Shown: in pieces, positions 48,491 to 60,211 of the stretch
How the letters are laid out: each line of letters begins with the position of its first letter
Position numbering within the stretch: position 1 is the stretch's first letter
Assembly (NCBI GenBank): GCA_021234155.1
Contig: JAJEKV010000038.1
Coordinates: 3,336,810 to 3,400,809, forward strand
Source of the DNA: Isoetes taiwanensis
Taxonomy: Eukaryota > Streptophyta > Lycopodiopsida > Isoetales > Isoetaceae
Direction of reading: 5' to 3'
Length of the DNA stretch: 64,000 nucleotides
The notes under the pieces: generated by a model
The model's database searches: none
Told to the model about the DNA's origin: nothing
What the model saw: the letters and a program-made list of their open reading frames with translations, nothing else
Program-made: the position numbers and the translations under genes

Positions 48491-49379
48491 TGCAAAAAAT
48501 TGACTGAATATTGGCTTCTAATGCAATTTAAGCACACAAGGAGACAATCACACCATTGTACATATGCAAAAAAGAATGTACATTCTAAATGGTAAAAAAA
48601 GCACAACGATTTAATTTGACCAACAAAAGTATTCACCTTGGATGTGCAAACTGTTGAGTGATATTGTGATTACAGTGCCATGATGATTCAAACTTTGCCT
48701 TCCAGACAACTGACTTTGCCATTGGACATTTGGGATTTTGACAGAAAACATAACAATGATAAATGAGCCTTAGCTCTCAGAAGCATGAAACAGTGCCAGT
48801 GTGTACAGAGTGTAGCTTCATTTGGAGGGAATCGTCATAAGCAATTGCTCCTGCAAGCGATGCACAATACATGTAAGAAAAAAGGGAAAAAAGCAAAAGC
48901 TTCATTGCAAGCACACTACCAGCACAACACAATTTTGCACGGAGCCAACTAAATAATTTTCAAGATACCTTGAGAACAGAAGAATCGATACCTTTCCTAT
49001 TCAAACCTGAAACCACAATATGGATAGAATAATAATTTGGGTGCCATACATTGCCTTTCTATTCCTACCAAATGCAGTAAACAATGGAATGAAGGTTATG
49101 TATTTCCAGTCTAAACATTAGATTACAAAATAGACAAAATCACATTACCTGGTTTTCTTGACTGCCGAATTATAGTATTTTGCAAACCTCATTATACAGT
49201 ATATGAAAACTTGTACACGCATACCCCACAAACGAGGATCGCTATCTACGATCTAGATCGAGGAATAAAGGGCAAATATGCCCATTCGACAACTTTCGAT
49301 GCCCAGAGCCACCCCCTGTGTTGATATACACCCAAAACCAAAGGAGGTCTCAGGGAACATGTTGATTATAATGGTTTAT

Positions 49380-49597
49380 AGTAATTAATGTTAATGGTAG
49401 TTATATTAAGAAAAGATTTTTGGCCCTTCGGGCCCTAACGGTAAACTTTGAGGGCAATATAAGATGCCTTAGCCATTAACCTAATATCTAGATATGGACC
49501 AAGAATTGTAAAGAAATAAAGAGACAAATTTGTAAATCATCTTTACTTCATTCCCTTAATAGTTATGTTATACATACACCTTTAGGCCACTGTGAAG
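49380..49597 (-). repeat. Large inverted repeat, right arm
   Basis: Inverted counterpart of 47319-47548. The palindromic phrase GGCCCTTCGGGCCCTAA lies near its left end. The arms have no obvious target-site duplication. Confidence 0.85.
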
Positions 49598-49599
49598 AA

Positions 49600-50790
49600 A
49601 AACTTGTACACTCAAGTTTCTGTTTGGGAAATTGGTAAACAAATACAATCCAGTATCACCATGTGACATTATTCACAATCATATATGACCGAAGACGGTC
49701 TGATGAAGTAAGCATTTGAAGACAAGTTCAAACATAATTATATATAGTAACATTTTGAGAATGGCATGTAGAATAGTTAAACTGGTTCATTTGGCTATTA
49801 TGCTTGCATGTATAAATAAAATTTATTTTGTCAAATATATATCCCTTATTAATTAGTTTGTCATCCTTTGCTTTTGAAATTTGATATGTGCTCAAGTGGC
49901 TTACCCAAAATTTCAAGAGCACAATCAAAAAATATGTGGACCTATGCTTTGATTAGGTTATCAAATAACATTATTTTCTTTTCCATCCTATGTGAGAGTT
50001 TTTGGAGTTTGATCACTAATTTGTGAGCAAAACTAGATCGGGACTAATATATGGTTGCTGATTATTCAACTTACAAAGTCTTTTGATTAACAATTACATA
50101 TATAATAGATATTATATTGTAAGTAATATTTGAAGTTGTATTCCTATCATGTGCACAACACATGTGCACAAAAGTCTTAACAATTTGTCCTTAGCACAGT
50201 TAGAGCGTTTTGTGGATGACTCCACCAGCCCACGACAGACACGTTCTTCTTTCTTTTGAACACTGTTAGAAATAAAAATAACAATAGAAATCAATAAGCC
50301 AACAGAACATGGGCTTTTCTCTTAAAGATGTATCACATCTCAAACAATTGACTTTAGGAACAAAAAGTAACATGCGTATGCCGAAACGCAACTAAGAGTT
50401 TTAGCAGCTATTATCATGGCTTCCATCTTCAAAGTCTAAGGCTAACCATTTAATACATGCAACATATGACTTAGGTAACATGCACAAGCATGTTCAAACA
50501 CGTTAAGAACTCCACATAAATGATCACCGCTGCAACTGATTGTATTCAATTGTGGAATTGGAACAGATGTGAATTTGAAGCTTGAGAATTCAGATTGCAG
50601 ATGTATATACACAAATAGCAAAAGCCCTTATGGCGGAACAAAATGCGGCAGACACCATTGACCAAGAGATAGATGATGATAAAAAACCTGTATTTATGGA
50701 ATGAAGGCACCTTAATTTTCTCCAGAAAATCTACTACCAACTAACAACCACTATGCAGTTATCTTCCAGCACATAGCAATCAAACACTGC
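49600..50790. other. Upstream region of the plus-strand pectate lyase
   Basis: No gene recognised. AT-rich DNA with short frames only, leading into the TATA box at 50801. Confidence 0.35.
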
Positions 50791-50800
50791 ACCTTCATCC

Positions 50801-50808
50801 TATATATA
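50801..50808 (+). promoter_or_regulatory. Candidate TATA box of the plus-strand pectate lyase
   Basis: CTTCATCCTATATATACC is followed by ATTCTCCTTCCTT, 235 bases before the ATG. It is almost the same as the sequence before the broken paralogue at 36.26 kb, which supports it as the core promoter. Confidence 0.7.
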
Positions 50809-51042
50809 CCATTCTCCTTCCTTCATCTAGTATAGTGTGCTTTTTATTCTTAGTAAGATTTGCATTTGCCATCACTTGCAAAGGAAGTTGTTCTACTTCA
50901 GCTGTTGTTGCTGGTAGTTGGCTGCCTGACAATTGAACACTAAATGGCAGACTTCTGAACCCTGTTGATTCTTGTTGGAATCTGACCTGTCTCAGAACTG
51001 CCAAATCCTGGGTTTGGCAATTCTGCTTCTCAATCCTTAGAC

Positions 51043-52608
51043 ATGTCTGCATATGGGCTGCTTCCTACTCTGCTTCTGTTCCTTGTCCTGGAAGCTTCTA
51101 CTTCCAAAACTTTGGCTGAAAATTCTATTCCTGCAGGTTCCAATTCTCGTGATAAAGACAATGAAGACAATGCCAACTCGTTTGCCAGGTAAATAAAACA
51201 CACTCTATTTTATATCTTTTACTTCAACTCCTAGACCTGCTCACTTGTGTCAAATTTTCAGTTTCAATTCTTCTCGAAGAGTACTCGCGGGTTGCCAGAC
51301 AACAGGCAATCCAATTGATGATTGCTGGCGCTGCGATCCAGATTGGCAAAACAACCGCAAACGTTTGGCAGACTGTGCAGTAGGATTTGGCAGAAACGCT
51401 GTTGGGGGCAAGAATGGTGAGATCTACGTTGTCACAGATCCCACTGATCATGATGCTGTCAATCCAAAACCCGGAACACTTCGTTATGGGGTGATTCAAT
51501 CTGTTCCTCTTTGGATAACATTTGCAAGGGACATGAACATTCAGCTAACACAAGAGCTGATTATGAACAGTTACAAGACCATTGATGGCAGGGGAGCCAA
51601 TGTTCACATTTCCAATGGTCCCTGCATCACGGTGCAGTATGTGTCTCATATTATAATTCATGGCATTCATGTCCATGACTGCAAGCCTGGTGGCAATGCC
51701 ATGGTGAGAGACTCTCCTACCCATTATGGCTGGAGAACTATATCAGATGGAGATGGAATTTCCTTGTTTGGAGCAACTAATGTCTGGATTGATCATTGCA
51801 CTCTTGCAAAATGCACAGATGGATTGATTGATGCAATCATGCAATCCACTGCCATCACCATCTCCAACAACTACTTTAGCAACCATAATAAGGTTTATAT
51901 TCTTCGAACATTCCTCACTCATTCGCAACAATTTTGAATGTTATTACGTTGCTATGTACTTATGATTTATAGCAAAATTCAGGTGATGTTGTTGGGGCAT
52001 AGCGATCAGTACTCAGCAGACAAGATTATGCAGGTCACCGTTGCATATAACCATTTTGGAAAAGGCTTGGTTCAGCGAATGCCAAGGTTCTTGAATACAC
52101 AACGTGTCTTTGAATTATCATACTTCTGCATCTGACTTGCTGTCTAAATGAAAATGCAGATGCAGGTTTGGTAACTTCCATGTTGTGAACAATGATTATA
52201 CCGAGTGGGGGATGTATGCTGTGGGAGGCAGTTCAAATCCTACCATTAATGTGGAGGGAAATCGATTCTTGGCCTCAGCAAATGTGAATTCTAAACAAGT
52301 AAACACTCTTCCTGCAGGCTGTGTGGATTTATAAGGTTCTTTCTGTCATTTCTCTGATCCAAATGTCTCATGATAAACAGATTACAAAACGAGAATATAC
52401 AAATAAAGCGACATGGAAGAAGTGGAATTGGAGATCTGGGGGCAACTTGTTTTTAAATGGAGCTTATTTTGTTGCATCGGGTTCTGACTCAGGGGCTGTT
52501 TATAGCAAGGCATCCAGCCCCAGCCTCTCTGCCAAACCTGCTGCATATGTTCAGTATCTTACTGCCAAGGCTGGAGTCATCTCCTGTAGAGCAGGCTCTG
52601 CTTGTTAA
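51043..52608 (+). CDS. Pectate lyase (PL1 family), intact, five exons, plus strand
   Basis: Predicted secreted Ca-dependent pectate lyase. Exons are 51043-51188, 51262-51892, 51983-52086, 52160-52298 and 52381-52608, with GT-AG introns and introns at the same codons and phases as the minus-strand paralogues, giving 415 residues. The start [20 protein letters not shown] is a signal peptide. Then come [20 protein letters not shown] (with an N-S-S glycosylation site), [83 protein letters not shown] and the C-terminal [15 protein letters not shown]. Differences from the family norm are small (for example FGNFHVV where YGYFHVV or HGYFHVV is usual). The 3' flank to about 52820 resembles those of the other two genes. 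Confidence 0.95.
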
Positions 52609-53159
52609 GACAAACAGACCAGGAAGAAAGAAGAAGAGGCAAAAATGTGTCACTAGACCTTAAATGTATACTTTAATTCCTACAGGATTTAGATAAGCAA
52701 GCATCATTCTGATGCTTGAAATATTAGCAACCTCGACTGCAGCAACACAAGACAAGGACTATCTTCCTACTCTGTTAAGCTGCTGGTGCGGATGTGTTGT
52801 GATACCCTAGGTAAATATTCTTTCAACATTATTCACGGAGTAAAAGCTTGTTAGCTGCTCATTTTTTATATGACTGGAAAACAACCAAAACTGTTCCCAG
52901 CTTCTGTAGCTAATAATGCATAATAAATCCCTCTTTCCGCCTCAAATTCCACTGTATAGTTCAACAAGAAAAACATGGATCCTCAAATTTAAAACCCAAA
53001 TTTAGGACCGATGATCTGGACCAGTGAAACATATTTCGCTCAGTTTACGAACTTCAAGTAGAGTTAGTGCTCCAAGACTTTGACACAACCAACGTCGTAA
53101 CCTATGTAAATTCAACACTTCAACCGACAAGGTGCATCGCAACCCGCCGACCGTAACTA

Positions 53160-53450
53160 GTCTTCGCCGGAGGGGTCCGGCGTAGGGCCATGAAATTTAT
53201 GGAAGGGGAAGAAGAAACCCCTGGCGGCGCCGCCGCTCGCGGCGGCGGTTCGGGGGCAGCCGCAAGCGCGGCGCCGCCAGATGTTTTTTCCAGGACGGGA
53301 CATGGTTCGAAAATAGGGGAGTTCCTCCCCTAAAAATCCGCCCACTTGTGTTAAATTCCGATTCTCTTGAAAATTTCCCGGCAATATTCCGGCAAGAAAT
53401 TAACAAATTTCCGGCAAAATACACTAAAAACTACACTAACATATGTTTTT
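53160..53450. repeat. GC-rich palindromic repeat
   Basis: An abrupt GC-rich island. CTGGCGGCGCCGC at 53221-53233 is the exact reverse complement of GCGGCGCCGCCAG at 53268-53280, giving a hairpin with a 34-base loop. Minus-strand frames here are composition artefacts. The GGCGGCGCCGC core recurs at 54538, 55204 and 63799. Confidence 0.65.
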
Positions 53451-53459
53451 TCCGGTAGC

Positions 53460-54530
53460 CTCAAATAGCTAACGGCATTTTTACTGGTTAGACTCATTGC
53501 TATTCTCGAGCCCTGGGACGGGACCGAAATTTTCTCTTTCTGAACGGTGCTATGTTGGGGAAAGTTTTTTTTTTTTCATTAGGAAAATTTCCTACATGTC
53601 CTGCTCTTAATCGGAAGTACTTAATTCTATCCCGGAAGCTCTGTAAGAATTTATGAAACCGGAAATACATATACTAAACAAGGTGCTGCGCACGAAGGGT
53701 TGCCCTCCAGCTCTAAGGGGTGTGTTTGCTTGAGATCTTTGGCGGTTGTGTGTGTATGATTCAGTACTATTCATTTTCTAACAATACAATTTTATAAATT
53801 CATAACTTGCAACTATTATTCGTGCACAGAGACACATGCATGTCAATGGCACAGGATTAACTCAAATCATAAGTTAATGCACGCTTCATGGGGTTAACCT
53901 ATCTTCATATTATCCCAACCATACAATTTTTAGAGTTCCATTTAAAAGCTAAGTTTAGGTAGCCCTCCTCTTTCTGTTCCTTCAGTTTACTTGTGTATTT
54001 TCAACTATCGTGATATCATATCACATTTCGCGAGCATCGTCTCATAAGGATCTGGACCAAGCTCAATATGCAAAAAGAAAAAATTTCTATACCTTTTCTA
54101 GTTGTTTGCCAGAGGATAAACCAAGCTCCCAGACGTCACGCCTATACAAACTTATTGCTTCCACTTGAGATTTTAAAAGCATCATACTCAAATCAAATGT
54201 TTGCTTTCAAGCATTTCTGTTGAACAAACAAAAACTATTATCCTCCATTCACTCTCTCTTCCATCATTTGGTTCTACATGGAGAATTTATCCAGAAAACA
54301 ACTGTAAATATTTAAACGAAGGTGTAAGTTCAATTAAATTCTCCTTATATAGAATGGCATTTTTCCTCCGTACAGCTGTGATGTGCAAAACGCCAGCAAT
54401 TTGTGGCATCTTTGATCTTGGTGGCTCTGCGATCTATAGCTGTGATCCGCAACAATATGTGGCATCTTGATCTTGACTCTGCATCTATTCATGACTATGT
54501 AGTAGGGAAATCTATCACCAGGGTATTCCA
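53460..54530. other. No gene recognised
   Basis: AT-rich spacer between GC-rich repeat patches; short frames only. CTGTGATGTGCAAAACGCCA near 54377 is loosely echoed by CGATCTGCAAAATGCCGGCA near 55290. Confidence 0.3.
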
Positions 54531-54537
54531 GAATTTC

Positions 54538-55215
54538 GGCGGCGCCGCTTCCGAGTGAGGTGAAGCGCCGCGGGAGTCGCTGAAAAGTCCTTCCTTCCGG
54601 GCCGAAACTCAGGTGGAAAACAGGAACATGGTGGGATGCCGGAAAGTAGATTCCCTACGCATCACACACCTAAGCCCGGTTACGTGAAAAAAATATGTTG
54701 AACACGGCAACCGAACGCTATGGCACAAATTTTCCCCTTCAATGGCTATGCCTGAGGAAACTGGGCTATCAGAGCTTTGATTTGCAGGCCGGAATGCTTC
54801 AGAAATGACCAAAATCTTCAGGAATGCTTCGAGAATGCTTCTATCATGGCCAAAATGCGTCTATCATCCCCATCGGAGCATAAGGGCTCGCATAAGAAAG
54901 CTCTGGCTTTCCTAAATGAAGAGATCGCCGGGTATTCTGGCGCTCTGGCTTTCCTCAATGAAGAAGCTCCGCTTCAGGCTATGTCGGCTAGATCTGTCGC
55001 TATTCAGGCTATTCCGGCTAGATCTCTGGCTATTCATGAAGAAGCTATTCCGGCTAGATCCTTCAAAAATCCGGCAGCAGTGCTCTCCTTACCTATGCTG
55101 GCTTTAGACGAAGAGATTTGAAGGAAGGTCGCCAGAAGAGTTGATCGCCAGAAGATTTGAAGGTCGGTTGCTCCGCCATAGACAGCTATAGCCATAAAAT
55201 ATTGGCGGCGCCGCT
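54538..55215 (+). repeat. GC-rich region bounded by GGCGGCGCCGCT motifs, with internal short repeats
   Basis: GGCGGCGCCGCT is found at 54538-54549 and again at 55204-55215. Between them, short units such as GCTCTGGCTTTCCT with AATGAAGA (three rounds of related sequence) and GGCTATTCCGGCTAGATC (three to four rounds) create the open frame 54777-55121. That frame is a repeat-derived, Ala/Ser-rich sequence and not a recognised protein. Confidence 0.55.
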
Positions 55216-55379
55216 ATATACAGGTGGAGAGAGAATTGCGCGGGATAAAATACGCAGAAAAAGGCAGTAATTCTGCCTAGGTGTGCATTACGATCTGCAA
55301 AATGCCGGCAATATGTGGCGTCTTGACCTCTTCGGGTCTCCATCGATGGTTTACCTAGCTGACATCTAGCAGGTTAAAT

Positions 55380-56810
55380 GTTGCCATGAGAATGCAAGCT
55401 GGTGTTAGCCTGGATTCTAGGAAGATTATTATGGATCCAACTACGTTAATGGATCCAACTATGTCTATGTGAAAATTTTAGGTGGATTTTTCTGAGTATA
55501 AGTAATAGATAGATTGCCCTTTTTTTTTCATTCGCTGAGACTGTAATCGGACTGTAATCGGCTTCATTCAAGGTGTGTTTCCTGCTTCTTTCATGTCGAG
55601 TTTGATGTTCTCTTCCATTTTATGCATGACTACCTTTATGATTAAGGTAAAGATGTAAAAGGATTATGAACTATGTAGTTTTTTTGGTTCAGTTTTATGC
55701 AGAGCTCCGGTTTAATCTTTCATGCGCAAGGTTCTAAGTAGAGGTCTAAGTTCGTGGTTGAGAAACCAGTTTTTTCAATTCGGTAGAAGCTAGTAAAGCT
55801 AGTAAAGCTAGTAATTCTGGACTGCAAGTAGTAGAATTCAAAGCATACACCAGATTCTGTATCGCCTCAGACGAGTCTTTTGTTGAAGTGCAGCTCTTGC
55901 TGAAGCATTGCGACAGGATCCACCATATTCCGGCAATGTACATGAAGCCATATTCTGTAGCGCAGGCCAACATTTCCTTTTGATGTATCGGAATCCCTTC
56001 TTCCATGTATTGCATGACAAGTTTACCTTGGCTTAGATCGCATACAAGTTTACCTTGATAAGTTTGTGTCTGGCCTTTGCGTTGCTAAAGTTGAGAAGAA
56101 AAAATCGGCAAGCATTCATTTATCTACTTCGGAAGACTATGGCTGGCACTTGCAAATCCGCAAACTGTAATTCTCCTTTGCAAACTTAGATAACAAATCG
56201 AATCACATCGCTGAGCTTGACCCAACAGATTGGAGTTCAACTTCACAAAGTTAGCAAAAAAATTCACAGCGCAGACTTGGCACATATATTTTCGGCAAAG
56301 GCTAGAATTATAAAAGACTGAAAAGTCTGAACTGAATGGGACTCATATAGAGCACATCTTCATGGCAAGTATACAGGGCCAACATTAGCTATGTAAAGCT
56401 CAAACTATGTTCTGTTTTGCTACACAATTCCCGAATCATTCCTAAGCAAAATGTTTCACCATTTTTTTTTGCCTAATTATCTTGACAATCTTTACACGGC
56501 GACAAATTCAAATAAAACACATGCCAAGGAGCTCTTAATCACTCAAATCTAAGGAGCTTTAATCACAAATATCTTTTCACACATTCATCCAAATCACTCA
56601 AATGGATATTTAATGTTAAAACAAATTTTTCTCATATTTATATTAGATCTTAGTATCGAAGATTGATGTTGTTCCTCTTTTTTTGACGATTTTGATACTC
56701 AATCTTTTCTTAAGTCAGGAATAATAGTTCAATTACCAATAGCAGTTCCATAGACCATATTCTAATAGTCAAGTATGCTTCAATGGGCATGTCTCATATG
56801 ACACAAAATT
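55380..56810. other. Gene-free stretch
   Basis: Minus-strand frames at 55746-56015 overlap in two registers without a recognisable domain. Otherwise AT-rich DNA. Confidence 0.3.
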
Positions 56811-56814
56811 TTGG

Positions 56815-57010
56815 AAAAGAACCACACAATTTGAATTCATCTAGGGTTCGAACAAACATAATTCAAACAAACATAATTCAAACAAGTAAATGGGTCATTA
56901 AAGAGAAATTTTCGCGATAGCCAGTTACTGAAGAGAATCATACAATTTATATTCATCTAGGGCTCAAATAAACATAATTCAAACAAATAAATGGGCCGTT
57001 CCAAGGCCGC
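56815..57010 (+). repeat. Tandem duplication of about 115 bp
   Basis: TTCATCTAGGGTTCGAACAA, CATAATTCAAACAA and AAATGGGTC-like segments occur twice, beginning near 56815 and 56932. The second copy lacks one internal CATAATTCAAACAAA repeat. Confidence 0.75.
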
Positions 57011-57019
57011 CGCGATAAA

Positions 57020-57878
57020 TTTCTTGTTTTTATAAGTGTCGTGCAAAATTTTAGTCGCACTCAGATTAATTTTCATAGAAAAAAACATTTAAAACGGCTA
57101 ATTGTTTTTGCATCTCTTCTTTACGTCATGAGAACATAACTATATGGAGTGCCAATCAAGTGGGCGATAAGTGGCACTTCTGCTTTCCACTTGCTCTTTC
57201 CATTTGCTCGTTACGTTCTATATAATAATAATACTATTATTAATCTTGCCTCGGGTCGACCCTTAGGGCCATGAGGCATCATTTACAATGAGATGTTCTC
57301 CAATTTCAATATAAGAGCTCGATGCCTTTCAACATCTAGCATAAATTTACCCAACTGATTTGGGTCCCTTTGTAACAAATCATAAAAGGAAGTCTCAGTT
57401 ATACCATGTCTCTGTCTTATGCTCCTGTATATGCATATGGGATTGGACCTTCTCATGAAGCAATTTTATTGCATCTCTCAAGTAGCCGATTACATTGATT
57501 TTCTTGTTCTCCTTGCCCTTGTTCTCCTTGCTTTTTATAGTTTCTACAATACGCATACAAAAAGGGTATAACATATATCAAAGTCTACTTACATGTGAAG
57601 ACATAATTATTTTCTATATATAATTGTTGAAGGAACAATAGTTTACAAACTTTTCCAACACATACCGATGAACTATATAATTGATATTTACAAATTTAAG
57701 AAAGAGAATTGTTTGCAACAAAATAAGTATTTAATCGCTCAATCTTCAGGTCAAATGCAAGAAGGAGTAGGATCAGTCTTTCTTAAGACAATCTTTTGAT
57801 GCTTTTAGGAAACTAGATGTCAAAAATGAGAAAACATGCAAAAGAAAAATATAAAAATAAGCAGGTTTTGTCTAGAGG
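57020..57878. other. No gene recognised
   Basis: AT-rich DNA without a supportable gene, ending at the LINE-type terminus. Confidence 0.3.
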
Positions 57879-57950
57879 AAGGAAGGAAGGAAGGAAGGTT
57901 CTTTTATTGTCCGCGGAGGCCAATCGGCCTATGTGAACCAAGGACCCATT
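57879..57950 (-). mobile_element. LINE-type 3' terminus with (TTCC)n tail
   Basis: Minus-strand reading gives GGTTCACATAGGCCGATTGG, CCTCCGCGGACAATAAAAG, then a tail with about five TTCC units. It is the same terminus as at 25.45, 30.25 and 41.94 kb but with a different microsatellite. It lies about 370 bp downstream of the sarcosine-oxidase pseudogene, on the same strand. Confidence 0.6.
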
Positions 57951-58319
57951 TTAATATTCATCTGATTATACTCTTTCTAAGGTAGCTAGCTGTCTTTGGT
58001 ACGTTTAATTTGGGTATATGATATAGCCTTAATATTTATTTTAACAAATGAAGCAGATATAAAGGCAATTCCCTTTAATATGTCTTCCTAGATGCAATAA
58101 GACCTCAATATTCCTCACATCTTCTATTGAGGATGATCACGTTCAGCCAACCTTTTAACTGATAGAACACAACTTTAGTAAGCTTTGGATATTATTGTTC
58201 AATATCTCATAACTGCTAAAATCTTGAAATCATTTGGCAATATCAAGCTGACCATGTGCATTTATGCATGAAGGTCAGACCACACCTTGTCTCACTGCTT
58301 TGTTAGTTCAATGCATCAG

Positions 58320-59550
58320 TCAAATAACCAAGTCTGAACATGTTTGCAAAAGTGCCACCGGTTCTTCAAAATCTTTCTGATTACCCTTCCGATTCTGGAA
58401 GAAACAGTTAAATGAGAAGAAATCGAAATCAACTCCAGTGCACTTTCTTGTAAGTGCTAGATCAGCCATAACATGTCCAATTAGTGGCCCCATCTTGAAT
58501 CCATGACCAGAGAATCCACCTGCAAGCAAAATGTTATTCTCTGGTGAACATGAAAGATAATCAAGTATGAAATCATGATCTGGTGTCATTGAATACATGC
58601 AACACTCAGCGAGTGCAGGAACTTCAGATCTCACTTTTCTATAAAATATTGATGATATCCATGGACTAACATGCTTTTGAAGTAACTCAATATCAGGGAG
58701 GAGACAACGAGAGTCTGGATCACAAGGAGCCCCTGAATGGATAGATGCCTTAAGTAGGCCTGGGTATTCTAGGGAAGGTGTTCCATAAATGGCTGGGGTT
58801 CCGTAGCTAGCGAATGTAGGAAAACTATGAGGAGAGAATGTATTTGCCACACTTTGGTCAACCTGCCAATAAGCAATGATGGTATTTAATGGTTGAATAG
58901 GCACATGCAATCCGGCCAATAGCCTTTACAAGGTCCCTCGTTTTAAGTGCCGCAGACCAAAACTACCTTCTTTGCAAATCTTTACTTGTTCTTACAAGTA
59001 CACCGGTAACCATCGGGATGATTTGCGTCCTAAAGAAATATGGTTGACTCTGGCGGTCCGTACCCTGCTCCATGTTTTGTTGTTAAAGCTTGAAACATTG
59101 GAACGACCTTTGTAGCATCTGACCCCGGCTTGAGGAGTATGAACTACTAAATAATCTTTTGGTAAATTAAACATGGGAAATCTTCTACGAGACTTGGTTG
59201 GCATCCAACAGCTCGTTGAGGTATCTCCGGTTGCAAGCATCGAGAAACGGATAGGAGGCTTTTATTGTCACTTGGTCCAAAATCTAGTTGTCCTATTCTT
59301 GTGAAAACCATGTATCCGGCTTCAAGGTGAGCCTCCTCCCATAGTTGGAAACTTCTTTCATCATGTGGGTATATAGTAAAGTTCGGGATATGTGATCACG
59401 AATAGTTGGATTCACCATGAGATGAGCCTCTTCTATGAAGGAAATCATATTGCTCAAGTAGAAGAACCGACTTCTCTTTCTTTGCAACTTGGTATGTCGT
59501 TACAACTACCCATAATTCCTCGCACCCATTACAACTGCATCACATTCACC
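58320..59550 (-). pseudogene. Sarcosine oxidase-like FAD oxidoreductase pseudogene
   Basis: Related to plant peroxisomal sarcosine/pipecolate oxidases of about 400 residues (FAD-dependent amine oxidases, DAO/MSOX fold). The order is right: a degraded FAD-binding start (VVMGA and GIMGS in different frames) near 59.5 kb, then LLLEQYDFLHRRGSSHGES at about 59.43 kb, QLDFGPSDNKSLLSV at about 59.28 kb and LPKDYLVVHTPQAG at about 59.14 kb. ATKVVPMFQALTTKHGA follows at about 59.09 kb in a shifted frame, then ANHPDGYRC and KKVVLVCG. A long intact part follows (58320-58919) with AGLHVPIQPL, FPTFASYGTPAIYGTPSLEY, CCMYSMTPDHDF (the Cys region that binds FAD in MSOX) and GGFSGHGFKMGP. Several frameshifts and an in-frame stop exclude a functional product, and no introns are apparent. 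Confidence 0.85.
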
Positions 59551-59970
59551 CGGCTACACTATTTTCGCCATTCGAAATCGGATGATCCGCTAAGCAAAGC
59601 TAGAACAATGTCGGTCAAAGCATGGCTTTATATCGTACTACTTTCTGGCGGGTGCCATATAACATCTACTTCCTTTCTTTGCGTAAAAAGAAAGCTGCAT
59701 AAAAAACCACTCAAAATATGCCTAAATGAAGAAACGATGCCCTTTTCTTGAAAAACACTCTCTATCTGCTCTGTGACTCCTCAATACAGAAGGCTGCCAT
59801 GAAACAACATCGTAAGGAGGACCGCCCAGACACTCAAAATACTGGCCCGTCTGGCGGAAAGGCCTCTCGGTTAGCGGTTTTGAGATGGCTTGCCCATCAA
59901 CAGCATGAAAGCCACCGTCGATTCTGATCAATAATGGGTTTCGTGGCCGGTTATTGGCATATTCGGGGCC

Positions 59971-60043
59971 TATACTGGCATATACCAGGAATATGCCACA
60001 AACCCACGTGAACAAGGGTTTCCCCTTAGGGGCAACCCAAAAA
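59971..60043. repeat. End of a fold-back element related to 7.8-8.3 kb
   Basis: CCAGGAATATGCCACAAACC, CACGTGAACAAGGGTTTCC and TTAGGGGCAACCCAAAAA parallel 8262-8326. Only one end is visible; I found no inverted partner nearby. Confidence 0.65.
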
Positions 60044-60211
60044 TGATCTACTTGACAAATTTTGCTTCAAAAGTTTACTCCATTGCGTTAAGAACATTAC
60101 AAATGTCTAGCAAAACTATCGTCTAAAACAGAGAAATCAAATACTCAACAACAAAAGGTTTTTAAGCAATAAAAGCATATGATCAATAGCAAATGTTCAA
60201 TTTTGAGATAC

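Noticed and set aside
53157-53424. Two Arg-rich minus-strand frames
   Set aside because: They lie over a GC-rich palindrome, where stop codons are rare by composition.
54777-55121. 114-codon plus-strand frame with repeated LAFLNEE and ARSLAIHEE phrases
   Set aside because: The frame arises from short tandem DNA units in a GC-rich repeat region. A second frame (54916-55107) is open over the same units, which argues against coding selection.
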